Shown here: positions 34,766 to 40,948 of the stretch, piece after piece | Position numbering within the stretch: position 1 is the stretch's first letter | Layout of the letters: the number at the start of each line of letters is the position of its first letter | Assembly: GCA_006508105.1 (NCBI GenBank) | Contig: QKPP01000161.1 | Coordinates: 1-40,948, forward strand | DNA: 40,948 nt | DNA from: Myxococcales bacterium FL481 | Lineage (GTDB): Bacteria > Myxococcota_A > Polyangia > Nannocystales > Nannocystaceae | Direction of reading: 5' to 3' | Made by a program: the position numbers and the translations under genes | Notes under the pieces: generated by a model | What the model was told of the DNA's origin: nothing | Database searches by the model: none | Seen by the model: the letters and a program-made list of their open reading frames with translations, nothing else

Positions 34766-36265
34766 ATGTCATCGACGACGACGGAATCGTCTTTGCCGCC
34801 CCGATCGAGGCCAGTGCGGGTCCGTATTGCGCCGAGCCCCACCGGGGACCCCCACGTCGGGACAGCCTACATCGCGCTGTTCAACTATGTGTTCGCGCGT
34901 CGCCACAGCGGCCGGTTCATCCTGCGTATCGAGGACACCGACCGGGAGCGTTCGAGCGCGAGCTCGGAGCGGGCGATTTTGGCGGCGTTGCGGTGGCTGG
35001 GGCTCGACTGGGACGAAGGCCCGGACTGCGGGGGACCCAACGGCCCATATCGACAGTCCGAACGGTTGCCCATCTACCGTGAGCACGTCGACCGGCTCAT
35101 CGCCTCGGGGCGGGCCTATCCTTGCTTTTGCACTAGGGAGCGACTCGATGCGCTCCGGGAGCAGCAGCGGCGAGACAAAGTGCGCCAAGGCTACGATGGG
35201 CATTGCCGCGGTCTCGATGCGAGTGAGGTGGCCAAGCGCGTCGCAGCCCAGGAACCGCATGTGGTCCGCTTCGCCACGCCCGACCAGGGAGAGACCGTGG
35301 TGCGGGACGGTTTGCGAGGCGAGCTGCAATTCGCCAACGTCGAGATCGACGACCAGGTGATCCTCAAGTCCGACGGGTTTCCCACCTATCACCTCGCCAA
35401 CGTTGTGGACGACCACTTGATGCAGGTGACGCATGTGATTCGCGGCGAGGAGTGGATCACCTCCACGCCCAAACACGTGCTGTTGTACCAGGCGTTCGGT
35501 TGGGAGTGCCCGCAGTTCTACCATTTGGGCCTGTTGCGCAACGCCGACAAGTCGAAGCTGTCGAAGCGCAAAAACCCGGTTTCGGTGTTCCACTATCGCG
35601 ACCTCGGCTACCTGCCCGCCACGTTTTTGAACTTTCTGGGCACCTTGGGTTTCTCGCTGCCTGACGATCAGGAACGGTTCTCGCTCGCCGAGATGATCGA
35701 GGGGTTCGACTGGGCCCGCGTGTCGACCGGGGGACCGATCTTCGACCAAGCCAAGCTCGACGCGTTTAGTGCCGACGACCTGCGCGCGCTCGATGATGCG
35801 ACGTGGCGGGAGCTACTGCGCGAGCGCGTGTTCTCCGAGGAACGCATGACCGCACTGATCGCCGCCGCTCGGCCTCGGATCTCTCGACTCGATGACTTCG
35901 TGCCGTACGTCTCGTTCTTCTTCGGCGGTGAAGTGGACTACGCCCCGGTGGCCGAGCAGTTTCGGCTCAAGGGAAAACGCAGCTGCGACGAGGTTTTGGC
36001 GATCCTCGGAGCGTATGTCGAAGAGCTCGAGCGGGATCCGGCCGCTCGGGCATTCACCGTCGAGAGCTTGGAGGAGTTTTCTCGGGGGTTTTGCCAGCGA
36101 CACGGGTGGAAGCCGCGGGAGCTTTTCACGCTCTTGCGCGTGTCCGTGACCGGACGCACCGCGGCGCCGTCGTTGTTCGAGACGCTGGCCGTGTGCGGCA
36201 AGGATCGAGTGCGGCTGCGACTGCGCGCCGCGTTGGCGTTTCTCCGGGGCGACGGCGCGTTTTGA
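34766..36265 (+). CDS. gltX: Glutamyl-tRNA synthetase
   Basis: This is the cytoplasmic class I synthetase that charges tRNA(Glu). The 499 residues include the HIGH-equivalent H30-V-G-T33 in [28 protein letters not shown], and the KMSKS-equivalent KLSKR at residues 264-268. A CFC plus GHC cluster in the connective region fits the zinc site of many bacterial enzymes. The C-terminal helical anticodon-binding domain is present ([33 protein letters not shown]). The ATG start has AGGGGA at 34755-34760, 5 nt upstream. The stop lies 7 bp from the end of the convergent minus-strand gene. Confidence 0.97.
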   Translation: MSSTTTESSLPPRSRPVRVRIAPSPTGDPHVGTAYIALFNYVFARRHSGRFILRIEDTDRERSSASSERAILAALRWLGLDWDEGPDCGGPNGPYRQSERLPIYREHVDRLIASGRAYPCFCTRERLDALREQQRRDKVRQGYDGHCRGLDASEVAKRVAAQEPHVVRFATPDQGETVVRDGLRGELQFANVEIDDQVILKSDGFPTYHLANVVDDHLMQVTHVIRGEEWITSTPKHVLLYQAFGWECPQFYHLGLLRNADKSKLSKRKNPVSVFHYRDLGYLPATFLNFLGTLGFSLPDDQERFSLAEMIEGFDWARVSTGGPIFDQAKLDAFSADDLRALDDATWRELLRERVFSEERMTALIAAARPRISRLDDFVPYVSFFFGGEVDYAPVAEQFRLKGKRSCDEVLAILGAYVEELERDPAARAFTVESLEEFSRGFCQRHGWKPRELFTLLRVSVTGRTAAPSLFETLAVCGKDRVRLRLRAALAFLRGDGAF

Positions 36266-36272
36266 TCGTCGG

Positions 36273-37232
36273 TTATCCGGTGCGCGCGGCATCGATGGGC
36301 TGGCCCAAATCGGCCGTGAGCGCGGGGACCAGACGCGGCGTACCAAGACGACAGAGAAGATCGCTCACGGCGTGCTCGGTGGCGAGCGTGGGGTCGAGCC
36401 CGCCGCGGGCCCGGTAGGGGGCCGATCGCACGGCGAGCAGCGGGAGGAGCCGCTCGCCGTCCTCGGCCGGGCTTTGACCGAGGAAGGCGAGTGCCTCGGG
36501 GGAGGCCGCGGCGGCGGCCGTCAGGGCTGGGAGCCAGCCCGGCGCCGGGATGAGGTGCGGATCGACGACGACGGCGAGCTCCCCGGCGCAAGCGTGAAGG
36601 GCGACGTCGAGGGCGTCAGCTTGCAGCGTGTGACGCGGGCGATGGATGACTCGCACATCGCCTTGAAGCGAACGCAACAAAGCGCCGGTCTCGTCAAACG
36701 AGCCCCGGTCGACCACGACCAGCTCCCACGTCACCTCGCCTGGGTCGTTCGCCAAGTGGAGCAGCAGCGGCGCGAGATAGCGGGCGTCGTCTTGGCAGGG
36801 GACGACCAGGGAGACCTCGTAGGTTGGCGTCAAGACGGGTCGCCGCGCGCACAGAAACCAGTTGCCCTCGGCTGATCGTACGCTCGCCCGCGAGATGATG
36901 TTGCGCTGGGTCAGCCAGGTCGCGGCTGCTTCGTTGGTGCTGACGAAGACCAGCAGCACACCCTCGACGTCGAGATGCTCGAGACCGAGGTCGATGGACG
37001 CCAGTTCGCACACGACCAGTGCGAATCGGTCGTGGGGTCGCAGCCGACTCGCGTCGCTCCAGGCCACGCCACGTGCGTCAAACCAGGCTCCCCCGAGCCC
37101 GTTTGCGGACAGGTCCAGGCAGCGATGGCCTGCGATGTCGGAGGACACCGACTCGAGCAGAGCAGCGAGAACCTGACGACAGCGAGGGGGCATCGTGCCA
37201 TGGCTATGTGCAGCCTCGGCAGGCGCCGGCAA
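36273..37232 (-). CDS. Family 2 glycosyltransferase-like protein with an extra N-terminal domain
   Basis: The 319-residue protein (306 from ATG 37193) has a GT-A nucleotide-sugar-binding core from about residue 138: VSLVVPCQDDARYLAPLLLH, ELVVVDRGSFDETGALL, and VVVDPHLIPAPGW where a metal-binding Asp motif is expected. The expected second Asp is replaced by Pro-His, so metal binding and activity are doubtful. Residues about 35-110 (RCLDLSANGLGGAWF, then FALVVCELASIDLG) look like a worn Rossmann-type methyltransferase half-domain. The start is uncertain: TTG 37232 or ATG 37193, both without a clear ribosome site. The acceptor is unknown; a surface or storage polysaccharide is possible. Confidence 0.65.
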   Translation of the reverse strand: MPAPAEAAHSHGTMPPRCRQVLAALLESVSSDIAGHRCLDLSANGLGGAWFDARGVAWSDASRLRPHDRFALVVCELASIDLGLEHLDVEGVLLVFVSTNEAAATWLTQRNIISRASVRSAEGNWFLCARRPVLTPTYEVSLVVPCQDDARYLAPLLLHLANDPGEVTWELVVVDRGSFDETGALLRSLQGDVRVIHRPRHTLQADALDVALHACAGELAVVVDPHLIPAPGWLPALTAAAAASPEALAFLGQSPAEDGERLLPLLAVRSAPYRARGGLDPTLATEHAVSDLLCRLGTPRLVPALTADLGQPIDAARTG

Positions 37233-37470
37233 GATCCAAAATGTAAAAAGCGCGGGCGGGCGAGCCTGGCTTCTAAGTTCAACCCCTACAACGAGTAGGT
37301 GGGTACTACGATAACGGCTTCGGGCTTCCCGCCGGACGGGCCTGCACGCCTGCAGTCAGAGACAGTTCCCTGGTTGAACATTGTAGGTAGAACTCCGAGG
37401 GCAGGATCGCCGAAGCCCACGCGACATCGACAGTAACACTTTGGACCGCACCCGTCATCTCCAAATTGGG

Positions 37471-37488
37471 ACGAGTCGGTCGACTCGT
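37471..37488. promoter_or_regulatory. 18-bp near-perfect palindrome
   Basis: ACGAGTCG at 37471-37478 and CGACTCGT at 37481-37488 are perfect 8-bp arms with a GT spacer. The tight spacing resembles an operator for a dimeric regulator more than an RNA hairpin. It lies 239 bp upstream of the first start of the glycosyltransferase-like gene and 113 bp after the membrane-protein stop. Confidence 0.4.
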
Positions 37489-37525
37489 TGCGGGCGCTAT
37501 TCCCCGGGCTGGCGGCCAGTCGCGC

Positions 37526-37550
37526 CTCGGCTCGGCTCGGCTCGGCTCGG
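37526..37550. repeat. Pentanucleotide microsatellite (CTCGG) x5
   Basis: Five uninterrupted CTCGG units fill 37526-37550. The period of five could vary by slippage. No gene start or stop lies inside the array. Confidence 0.9.
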
Positions 37551-37600
37551 CTAGATTGTTAGGCGACATCAACATGCACGGGTCCGCGATGTATGCAGGC

Positions 37601-38953
37601 TCAATCGCTGGTGACGTCGTGCGGGGTGGATGGCGTGGCTAGTGCATGCGACGCCGCGGCGCGCTCGTCTCGAAGCAACCATCGCGTGCCGATGTCATGG
37701 CGAAACGCAACGCCAGAGGCGACCGCGATCCATGCGAGCAAGGACTGCGCGGCGACGTGGGCTTGGTGTGACCACTGTGCGACGAGAAAGCTCGCCCCCA
37801 GACCGAGCGCGAGTGCGACTCGAATCGCGGACCATCGACGAGCTCGCTGGCGGCTGCGATCGGACATGAGCCGCGTTTCGAGCACCACGGTGGTGGCGAC
37901 AAACGCCAGCATCGTGGCGGGTGTGGAGACCTGCAGGGCTGCGAGGGCACACATGTAGACCTGCGCGATGATCAACCCCGCGAAGCGGCCGGTCGCCGCC
38001 GACGTCATCACGGTGAGTGCCATCGCGGTCACGGTGGCCAGCGTCGTCGTGAACGTACCGTCACCCAGCCAAACCCGCGCGAGCGTGATGCCGCTCAAGC
38101 TCAGCCCCGACGCGAGGCAGGCTTGGACGCGCGAAGCCAGCGTCGACGAGGTCCAGTGAGCCGGGTTCGGACCGGCGGACCGTGGCTCGTCACGCGACGT
38201 CAGGATGGCCAAGCAGGTCAACCACCACACGACCACCGTCACGCCCGGGAACGAGACGGCTCGCAACGGGATGCCCCCCAGCGAGTCGGCGCACTGGGCT
38301 AGCTGACGCGGTCCCACCTCGCCCGGCGCGACGGCGAAGTCCAGACAGACCGCGCCGCCGACGGGAACCAGATACGCGGCAGCGGTGGCCAGCGCCGTCG
38401 GGACCCACCCGCCTCGCCAGCCTGACGAGCTGCGAGCGGAGACGAGGCCGGTGAGCCACGCGAGCGGCAATCCGAGCCACGCCTGCCACGGCACGGAACC
38501 TGCGACGCGGTTGAAATGGACGCCCACACGTTGTGCCTCTCCGTCGTTGACGAACCGGAGCGTGGCCTCGGCGGTCTCATAGCCATGGGCGAGGCGGAGA
38601 GCGTCGGCTGACGTCGCCACGCGCACGGTGGTCGAGCCGCCGGCGGGCAGGAGCGAGGGCGGGTCCTTCTCCAGGCGAAACGCGTCCCAGCGCGCGCCCT
38701 CGAAGCGAAACTCGCTCAGGCGGATCGGGCGCGCGGCGTGGTTGCGCAAGTGGAGGCGCGCTTTGGTCTGATCCGGTGCCAGCTCGAGCTGGAGGGGGTC
38801 GTGTGCGAGCCGCGGTGGCGGAGGCGAGTGGGTCCAGACCGGACCGATCGCCGGCCGCTGAGAGAGGAGCCACGCCACGGCAAGCAGGGCGCAAACCGCG
38901 AGCGCGGTGAACCACCGGCTCGCCGAGGCGAGGTCCCCACCCGCGGCGCGCAT
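37601..38953 (-). CDS. Multi-pass membrane protein with a periplasmic beta-sandwich domain, unknown function
   Basis: I do not recognise a family for this 450-residue protein. It has an N-terminal membrane helix (about 13-31), then about 110 residues of beta-rich, presumably periplasmic sequence (LQLELAPDQTKARLHLRNH, then FEGARWDAFRLEKDPPSLLPAGGSTTVRVATS), which reads like an Ig-like sandwich. About eight further hydrophobic segments fill the C-terminal two thirds. The ATG at 38953 is preferred; a TTG at 38962 would add three residues. It is the third gene of an apparent operon with cdnL and the macro-domain gene, starting 14 bp after the latter's stop. No catalytic motif is visible. Confidence 0.75.
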   Translation of the reverse strand: MRAAGGDLASASRWFTALAVCALLAVAWLLSQRPAIGPVWTHSPPPPRLAHDPLQLELAPDQTKARLHLRNHAARPIRLSEFRFEGARWDAFRLEKDPPSLLPAGGSTTVRVATSADALRLAHGYETAEATLRFVNDGEAQRVGVHFNRVAGSVPWQAWLGLPLAWLTGLVSARSSSGWRGGWVPTALATAAAYLVPVGGAVCLDFAVAPGEVGPRQLAQCADSLGGIPLRAVSFPGVTVVVWWLTCLAILTSRDEPRSAGPNPAHWTSSTLASRVQACLASGLSLSGITLARVWLGDGTFTTTLATVTAMALTVMTSAATGRFAGLIIAQVYMCALAALQVSTPATMLAFVATTVVLETRLMSDRSRQRARRWSAIRVALALGLGASFLVAQWSHQAHVAAQSLLAWIAVASGVAFRHDIGTRWLLRDERAAASHALATPSTPHDVTSD

Positions 38954-38967
38954 GCTCGTCAAGGCCG

Positions 38968-39495
38968 CTAGTTGGTGTTTTCGTACGCGGTCTCGAATAC
39001 GTCGTATTCGTCCGCGTTGCTCGCCATCAGGTAGACGGTGAGCGGGAACTCGCCACGGTGGGCGCGATACTGACTCAGGATCGCGCGGGCGGCTTCCTCG
39101 GCCAGGATGCCGGTGTCGAACGCACCCATGAGCGGAACGGCCACGGTGCGAAACTGTTTGACCATACAGGTGACCAACACCGCCGAGGTGGCGCGCAGGA
39201 CTTCCTCAACCTGCACGCGGCCGCCTGGGGTCGCGGTGTTGGGGACGTGAATCAAGTGCCTTGCTCGCATCCGCCCGGCCGGGGTCACAAAGGCTGCGCC
39301 CACGGCCAACGGCGTGTGCGGTGAAATGAGCGGAGCGAGCGGGGTTCCGACGAGCTCCTGAATCTTGGAGGCGGGGTACTCGGAGAGCGTGCCCTCCGAG
39401 TTCGTGGGGCAGACGAACGCGTCGACGTCGATCTGCTCCCACGGCTGGGTGGAAATGTGGATGTCTTCCGAGGTCAATCGGCCTGCCGCGTGCAT
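38968..39495 (-). CDS. Divergent macro-domain protein
   Basis: The 175-residue protein matches a single macro domain, the fold that binds ADP-ribose and related nucleotides. Visible parts are the first strand and loop (VDAFVCPTNSEGTL at about 24-37, where typical proteins have AIVNAAN), the middle strand with RHLIHVPNTATP (79-90), and the phosphate-binding loop PLMGAFDTGI (121-130, typical PxIGxGxxG). The usual Gly-rich catalytic loop after NAAN is replaced by SEYPASK, so hydrolase activity is uncertain. The ATG at 39495 lies 5 bp after the cdnL stop, which suggests translational coupling. A ligand-sensing role linked to CdnL is inference. Confidence 0.78.
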   Translation of the reverse strand: MHAAGRLTSEDIHISTQPWEQIDVDAFVCPTNSEGTLSEYPASKIQELVGTPLAPLISPHTPLAVGAAFVTPAGRMRARHLIHVPNTATPGGRVQVEEVLRATSAVLVTCMVKQFRTVAVPLMGAFDTGILAEEAARAILSQYRAHRGEFPLTVYLMASNADEYDVFETAYENTN

Positions 39496-39500
39496 GCGCG

Positions 39501-39992
39501 TCAGTTCTTAAACATGGAATCGAGTTCCGCCGCAACCTCACCTTCGCTGGAGGCACGGGCGGCGCATAGTTCGCCGAGTAGCAACTCGCGCGCGGTGCGG
39601 AGCACTTGGCGTTCGCCGTGCGACAAGGACTTTGTGCCCTTGAGCAGGGTGAGGTCCCGATAGACCTCGGCCACCTCAAACAGGGAGCCCGTCCGGATCT
39701 TCTCCATGAAGCCGCGATGTCGCCGGTTCCACGTTTGGCGGTCGGACGGAACTTCATGATCTCGCAGGAGATCGAACATCTCGTCGATCTCGTCGGCGCC
39801 GGCCAGCGGGCGCATGCCGTTCTCTTCGGCCTTGTTGGTCGGGACGATGATCTTCAGGCCCGAGCCGCGGACTTTGAGGTGATAAAACGACAGCTCCGCG
39901 CTCCCCAGCGTCTTGGACTCGACGCCGATGACGTCTGCGACGCCGTGAGTGGGATAGACTGCGGTGTCTCCGATGGCGAAGTTAGCTTCCAT
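39501..39992 (-). CDS. cdnL: CarD/CdnL-family RNA polymerase-binding transcription factor
   Basis: The 163-residue protein has the N-terminal Tudor-like RNA-polymerase beta-subunit-binding module (FAIGDTAVYPTHGVADVIGVESK, then SFYHLKVRGSGLKIIVPTNK). An alpha-helical DNA-binding C-terminal domain follows (WNRRHRGFMEKIRTG, then SLSHGERQVLRTARELLLGEL), including the promoter-wedge Trp. In Myxococcus xanthus, CdnL (164 residues) stabilises open complexes at rRNA and other promoters and is essential. No HMGA tail is present, so it is CdnL rather than full-length CarD. The ATG at 39992 begins the conserved fold. It is the first gene of a minus-strand run with a macro-domain gene and a membrane-protein gene. 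Confidence 0.95.
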   Translation of the reverse strand: MEANFAIGDTAVYPTHGVADVIGVESKTLGSAELSFYHLKVRGSGLKIIVPTNKAEENGMRPLAGADEIDEMFDLLRDHEVPSDRQTWNRRHRGFMEKIRTGSLFEVAEVYRDLTLLKGTKSLSHGERQVLRTARELLLGELCAARASSEGEVAAELDSMFKN

Positions 39993-40158
39993 GGTCGTGC
40001 TCTGCGGGATTCAGGTGAGCGGCCGCGAGAAACACGATTCAGCAAGATCCGTGCCATTTTGGTCCCCGCGGCGTGCGCCGAGTGTGTCTGGCGCGCGACA
40101 GTAAAACGTCCGAACGGGGGCGAACAGTCCCGTCAGGATGGCGGCACGTTTGGGACCC

Positions 40159-40210
40159 GGTCGCCATGCCTGGCGACCCGAGTGGCCATCCGGCGGATCA
40201 CGTGGCCACT
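40159..40210 (-). terminator. Two consecutive stem-loops after the lipoprotein gene
   Basis: The first has arms GGTCGCCA and TGGCGACC (40159-40166, 40171-40178) around a 4-nt loop. The second has arms AGTGGCCA and TGGCCACT (40181-40188, 40203-40210) with an inner ATCC/GGAT stem. They lie 30-80 bp after the minus-strand lipoprotein stop and are separated by only 2 bp. No U-tract is seen, so termination or mRNA-end protection are both possible. The rest of the 247-bp gap to cdnL shows no gene. Confidence 0.5.
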
Positions 40211-40239
40211 ACACTTGCCAACTTCCGGTCGCGGGACCG

Positions 40240-40893
40240 TCACTCGAGCTCGTCGACGCGCCACTGTCCGTCGATCTGCTGGAGGACGAGGTAGCGCCCC
40301 GCGCCGTACGTGAGGACGGCGTGGGTGCCGTCGTCGGCGACTTCGAGCGCTCGCGGGTCGGCCAATGCCCGCTCGATGGCATCGGCGGTATCGAGCCAAC
40401 GGCGATCGATGCGCGCGTTGAGTTCCTCGGTGGCGATCGCCGCAAGGGGCGTGGATCCGGATCGGCGCAACGCCGCGACGAGTTCGGAAATCGCGCGCTG
40501 CGGCGAGGACAGGTCGGCCCGCTCGGGGAGACCGTCCACGGCCCGGTAGTGGCCATCGATGCTCTCCCAGCGCACGACGCGACCCGACGGATGGCTGGTG
40601 GTGCCGTACCAGACGGGTTCGGCCGTGGCGGCGTCGAGCTGGTCGATCTCGCGCGCGGTCGCTTCGAGCTCCGCCCGATGGGCTCGCCAGTTGGCGCGGA
40701 ACGCCTCGCGCCCGACCCGTTGTTGGGCCTCGTGGCTGAGAAGCTCGAACGCCGCGTCTGGATCGTCGTCGCGGATCGCCTGCGCGTAGGCTTCGCGTAG
40801 CGCGTCCGGCGTTTGCGGTCCGCGGATGCGACACGCCGAGGTCGACCCGGCCAGGGCCAGCACCAGACCCAGCCCGACGGCGCGTGGACTCAC
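40240..40893 (-). CDS. Putative lipoprotein with NTF2-like character, unknown function
   Basis: The 217-residue protein begins with a signal peptide ending in TSAC (Cys21), a slightly off-consensus lipid-attachment site. The first mature part (ALREAYAQAIRDDDPDAAFELL, partial pattern) and the end (GRYLVLQQIDGQWRVDELE) resemble the helical and strand edges of NTF2/SnoaL-like folds. No catalytic motif is visible. The GTG start has GGAGGG 8 nt upstream. The start overlaps an apparent upstream stop as GTGA, so it is coupled to the gene entering from the window edge. Confidence 0.75.
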   Translation of the reverse strand: MSPRAVGLGLVLALAGSTSACRIRGPQTPDALREAYAQAIRDDDPDAAFELLSHEAQQRVGREAFRANWRAHRAELEATAREIDQLDAATAEPVWYGTTSHPSGRVVRWESIDGHYRAVDGLPERADLSSPQRAISELVAALRRSGSTPLAAIATEELNARIDRRWLDTADAIERALADPRALEVADDGTHAVLTYGAGRYLVLQQIDGQWRVDELE

Positions 40894-40948
40894 GCCGGCG
40901 GCCCTCCGTCGGGTCGCAGGACGGTGTCGCGGGCGAGTCGGGGGTCGG
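40890..40948 (-). CDS. 3' end of an upstream gene, cut by the window edge
   Basis: Reading in from the window edge, 18 codons without a stop (DPRLARDTVLRPDGGPPA) end in a TGA that overlaps the lipoprotein GTG start as GTGA. The overlap and the open frame suggest a translationally coupled upstream gene. Too little is present to name it. Confidence 0.45.
   Translation of the reverse strand, partial: DPRLARDTVLRPDGGPPA

Larger units (their letters stand above)
37233..37600. other. 368-bp intergenic region with a palindrome and a pentanucleotide repeat
   Basis: This gap between two minus-strand genes holds no recognisable gene; an 89-codon minus-strand frame here runs through the simple repeat and lacks family features. 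It contains a perfect 8+2+8 dyad, a CTCGG microsatellite, and an AT-richer part near 37233-37290 that may hold the promoter of the glycosyltransferase-like gene. Confidence 0.6.

Noticed and set aside
37306..37575. 89-codon minus-strand frame in the 368-bp gap
   Set aside because: It runs through the CTCGG microsatellite and shows no family features.
1..40948. Search by eye for tRNA, rRNA, CRISPR arrays, insertion sequences and phage genes
   Set aside because: No cloverleaf, rRNA-like segment, regularly spaced direct repeats with unique spacers, transposase motif or flanking terminal repeats were seen. The tandem repeats present are short and have no spacers.

Overview
The window is high-GC DNA, densely coding on both strands, and looks like a chromosomal segment of a myxobacterium (Myxococcota), possibly of the Nannocystis/Plesiocystis/Haliangium side. 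The evidence is a CdnL-type CarD regulator, a secreted protease with a MYXO-CTERM-like tail, a TonB-dependent receptor with an N-terminal carboxypeptidase-regulatory domain, a TPR protein of about 3000 residues, and a lysine-rich histone-H1-like tail. The taxonomic call is inference from gene content. I see no rRNA, tRNA, CRISPR array, insertion sequence or phage gene.

Layout. 1-5.3 kb: an exbB-exbD-exbD energy module followed by a large TonB-dependent receptor. 5.5-8.9 kb: an old-yellow-enzyme reductase, a Nudix hydrolase, and a Tat-exported sulfite-oxidase-like molybdoenzyme fused to cytochrome c. 8.9-14.6 kb: pgi (minus) divergent from an ALDH7-type aldehyde dehydrogenase (plus), which converges on a two-gene operon of a glutamine-synthetase-like ligase and an SDR. 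14.6-16.9 kb: an N-terminally minimal RlmN/Cfr-type radical SAM protein and a YghO-like acetyltransferase. 16.9-17.8 kb: the surface-type trypsin-like protease. 18.0-27.0 kb: the giant TPR protein, divergent from a two-domain M16 peptidase whose best start is a CTG with a strong ribosome binding site. 30.2-31.4 kb: a CPBP intramembrane protease divergent from a CrcB/FluC fluoride channel, then about 490 bp without a convincing gene but with a 17-bp tandem repeat. 31.9-34.7 kb: a zinc-ribbon/charged-helix/H1-tail protein and a soluble Cache plus mini-chemoreceptor protein. 34.8-37.2 kb: gltX converging on a GT2-like protein. 37.6-40.0 kb: a minus-strand operon of cdnL, a divergent macro-domain protein and a membrane protein. 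40.2-40.9 kb: a lipoprotein and the tail of an upstream gene.

How the genes may work together. ExbB/ExbD/ExbD could energise the receptor beside them. The ligase, SDR and ALDH look like a gamma-glutamylation-type amine or amino-acid catabolic set. The MYXO-CTERM-like protease and the CPBP protease fit a substrate/sortase pair. CdnL is translationally close to a macro-domain protein and a membrane protein. The most unusual items are the zinc-ribbon/H1-tail chimera, the minimal RlmN-like enzyme, the cdnL-macro-membrane operon, the soluble mini-receptor, and the molybdoenzyme/cytochrome fusion. Several intergenic gaps hold well-formed stem-loops or dyads, only one of which has a clear U-tract.
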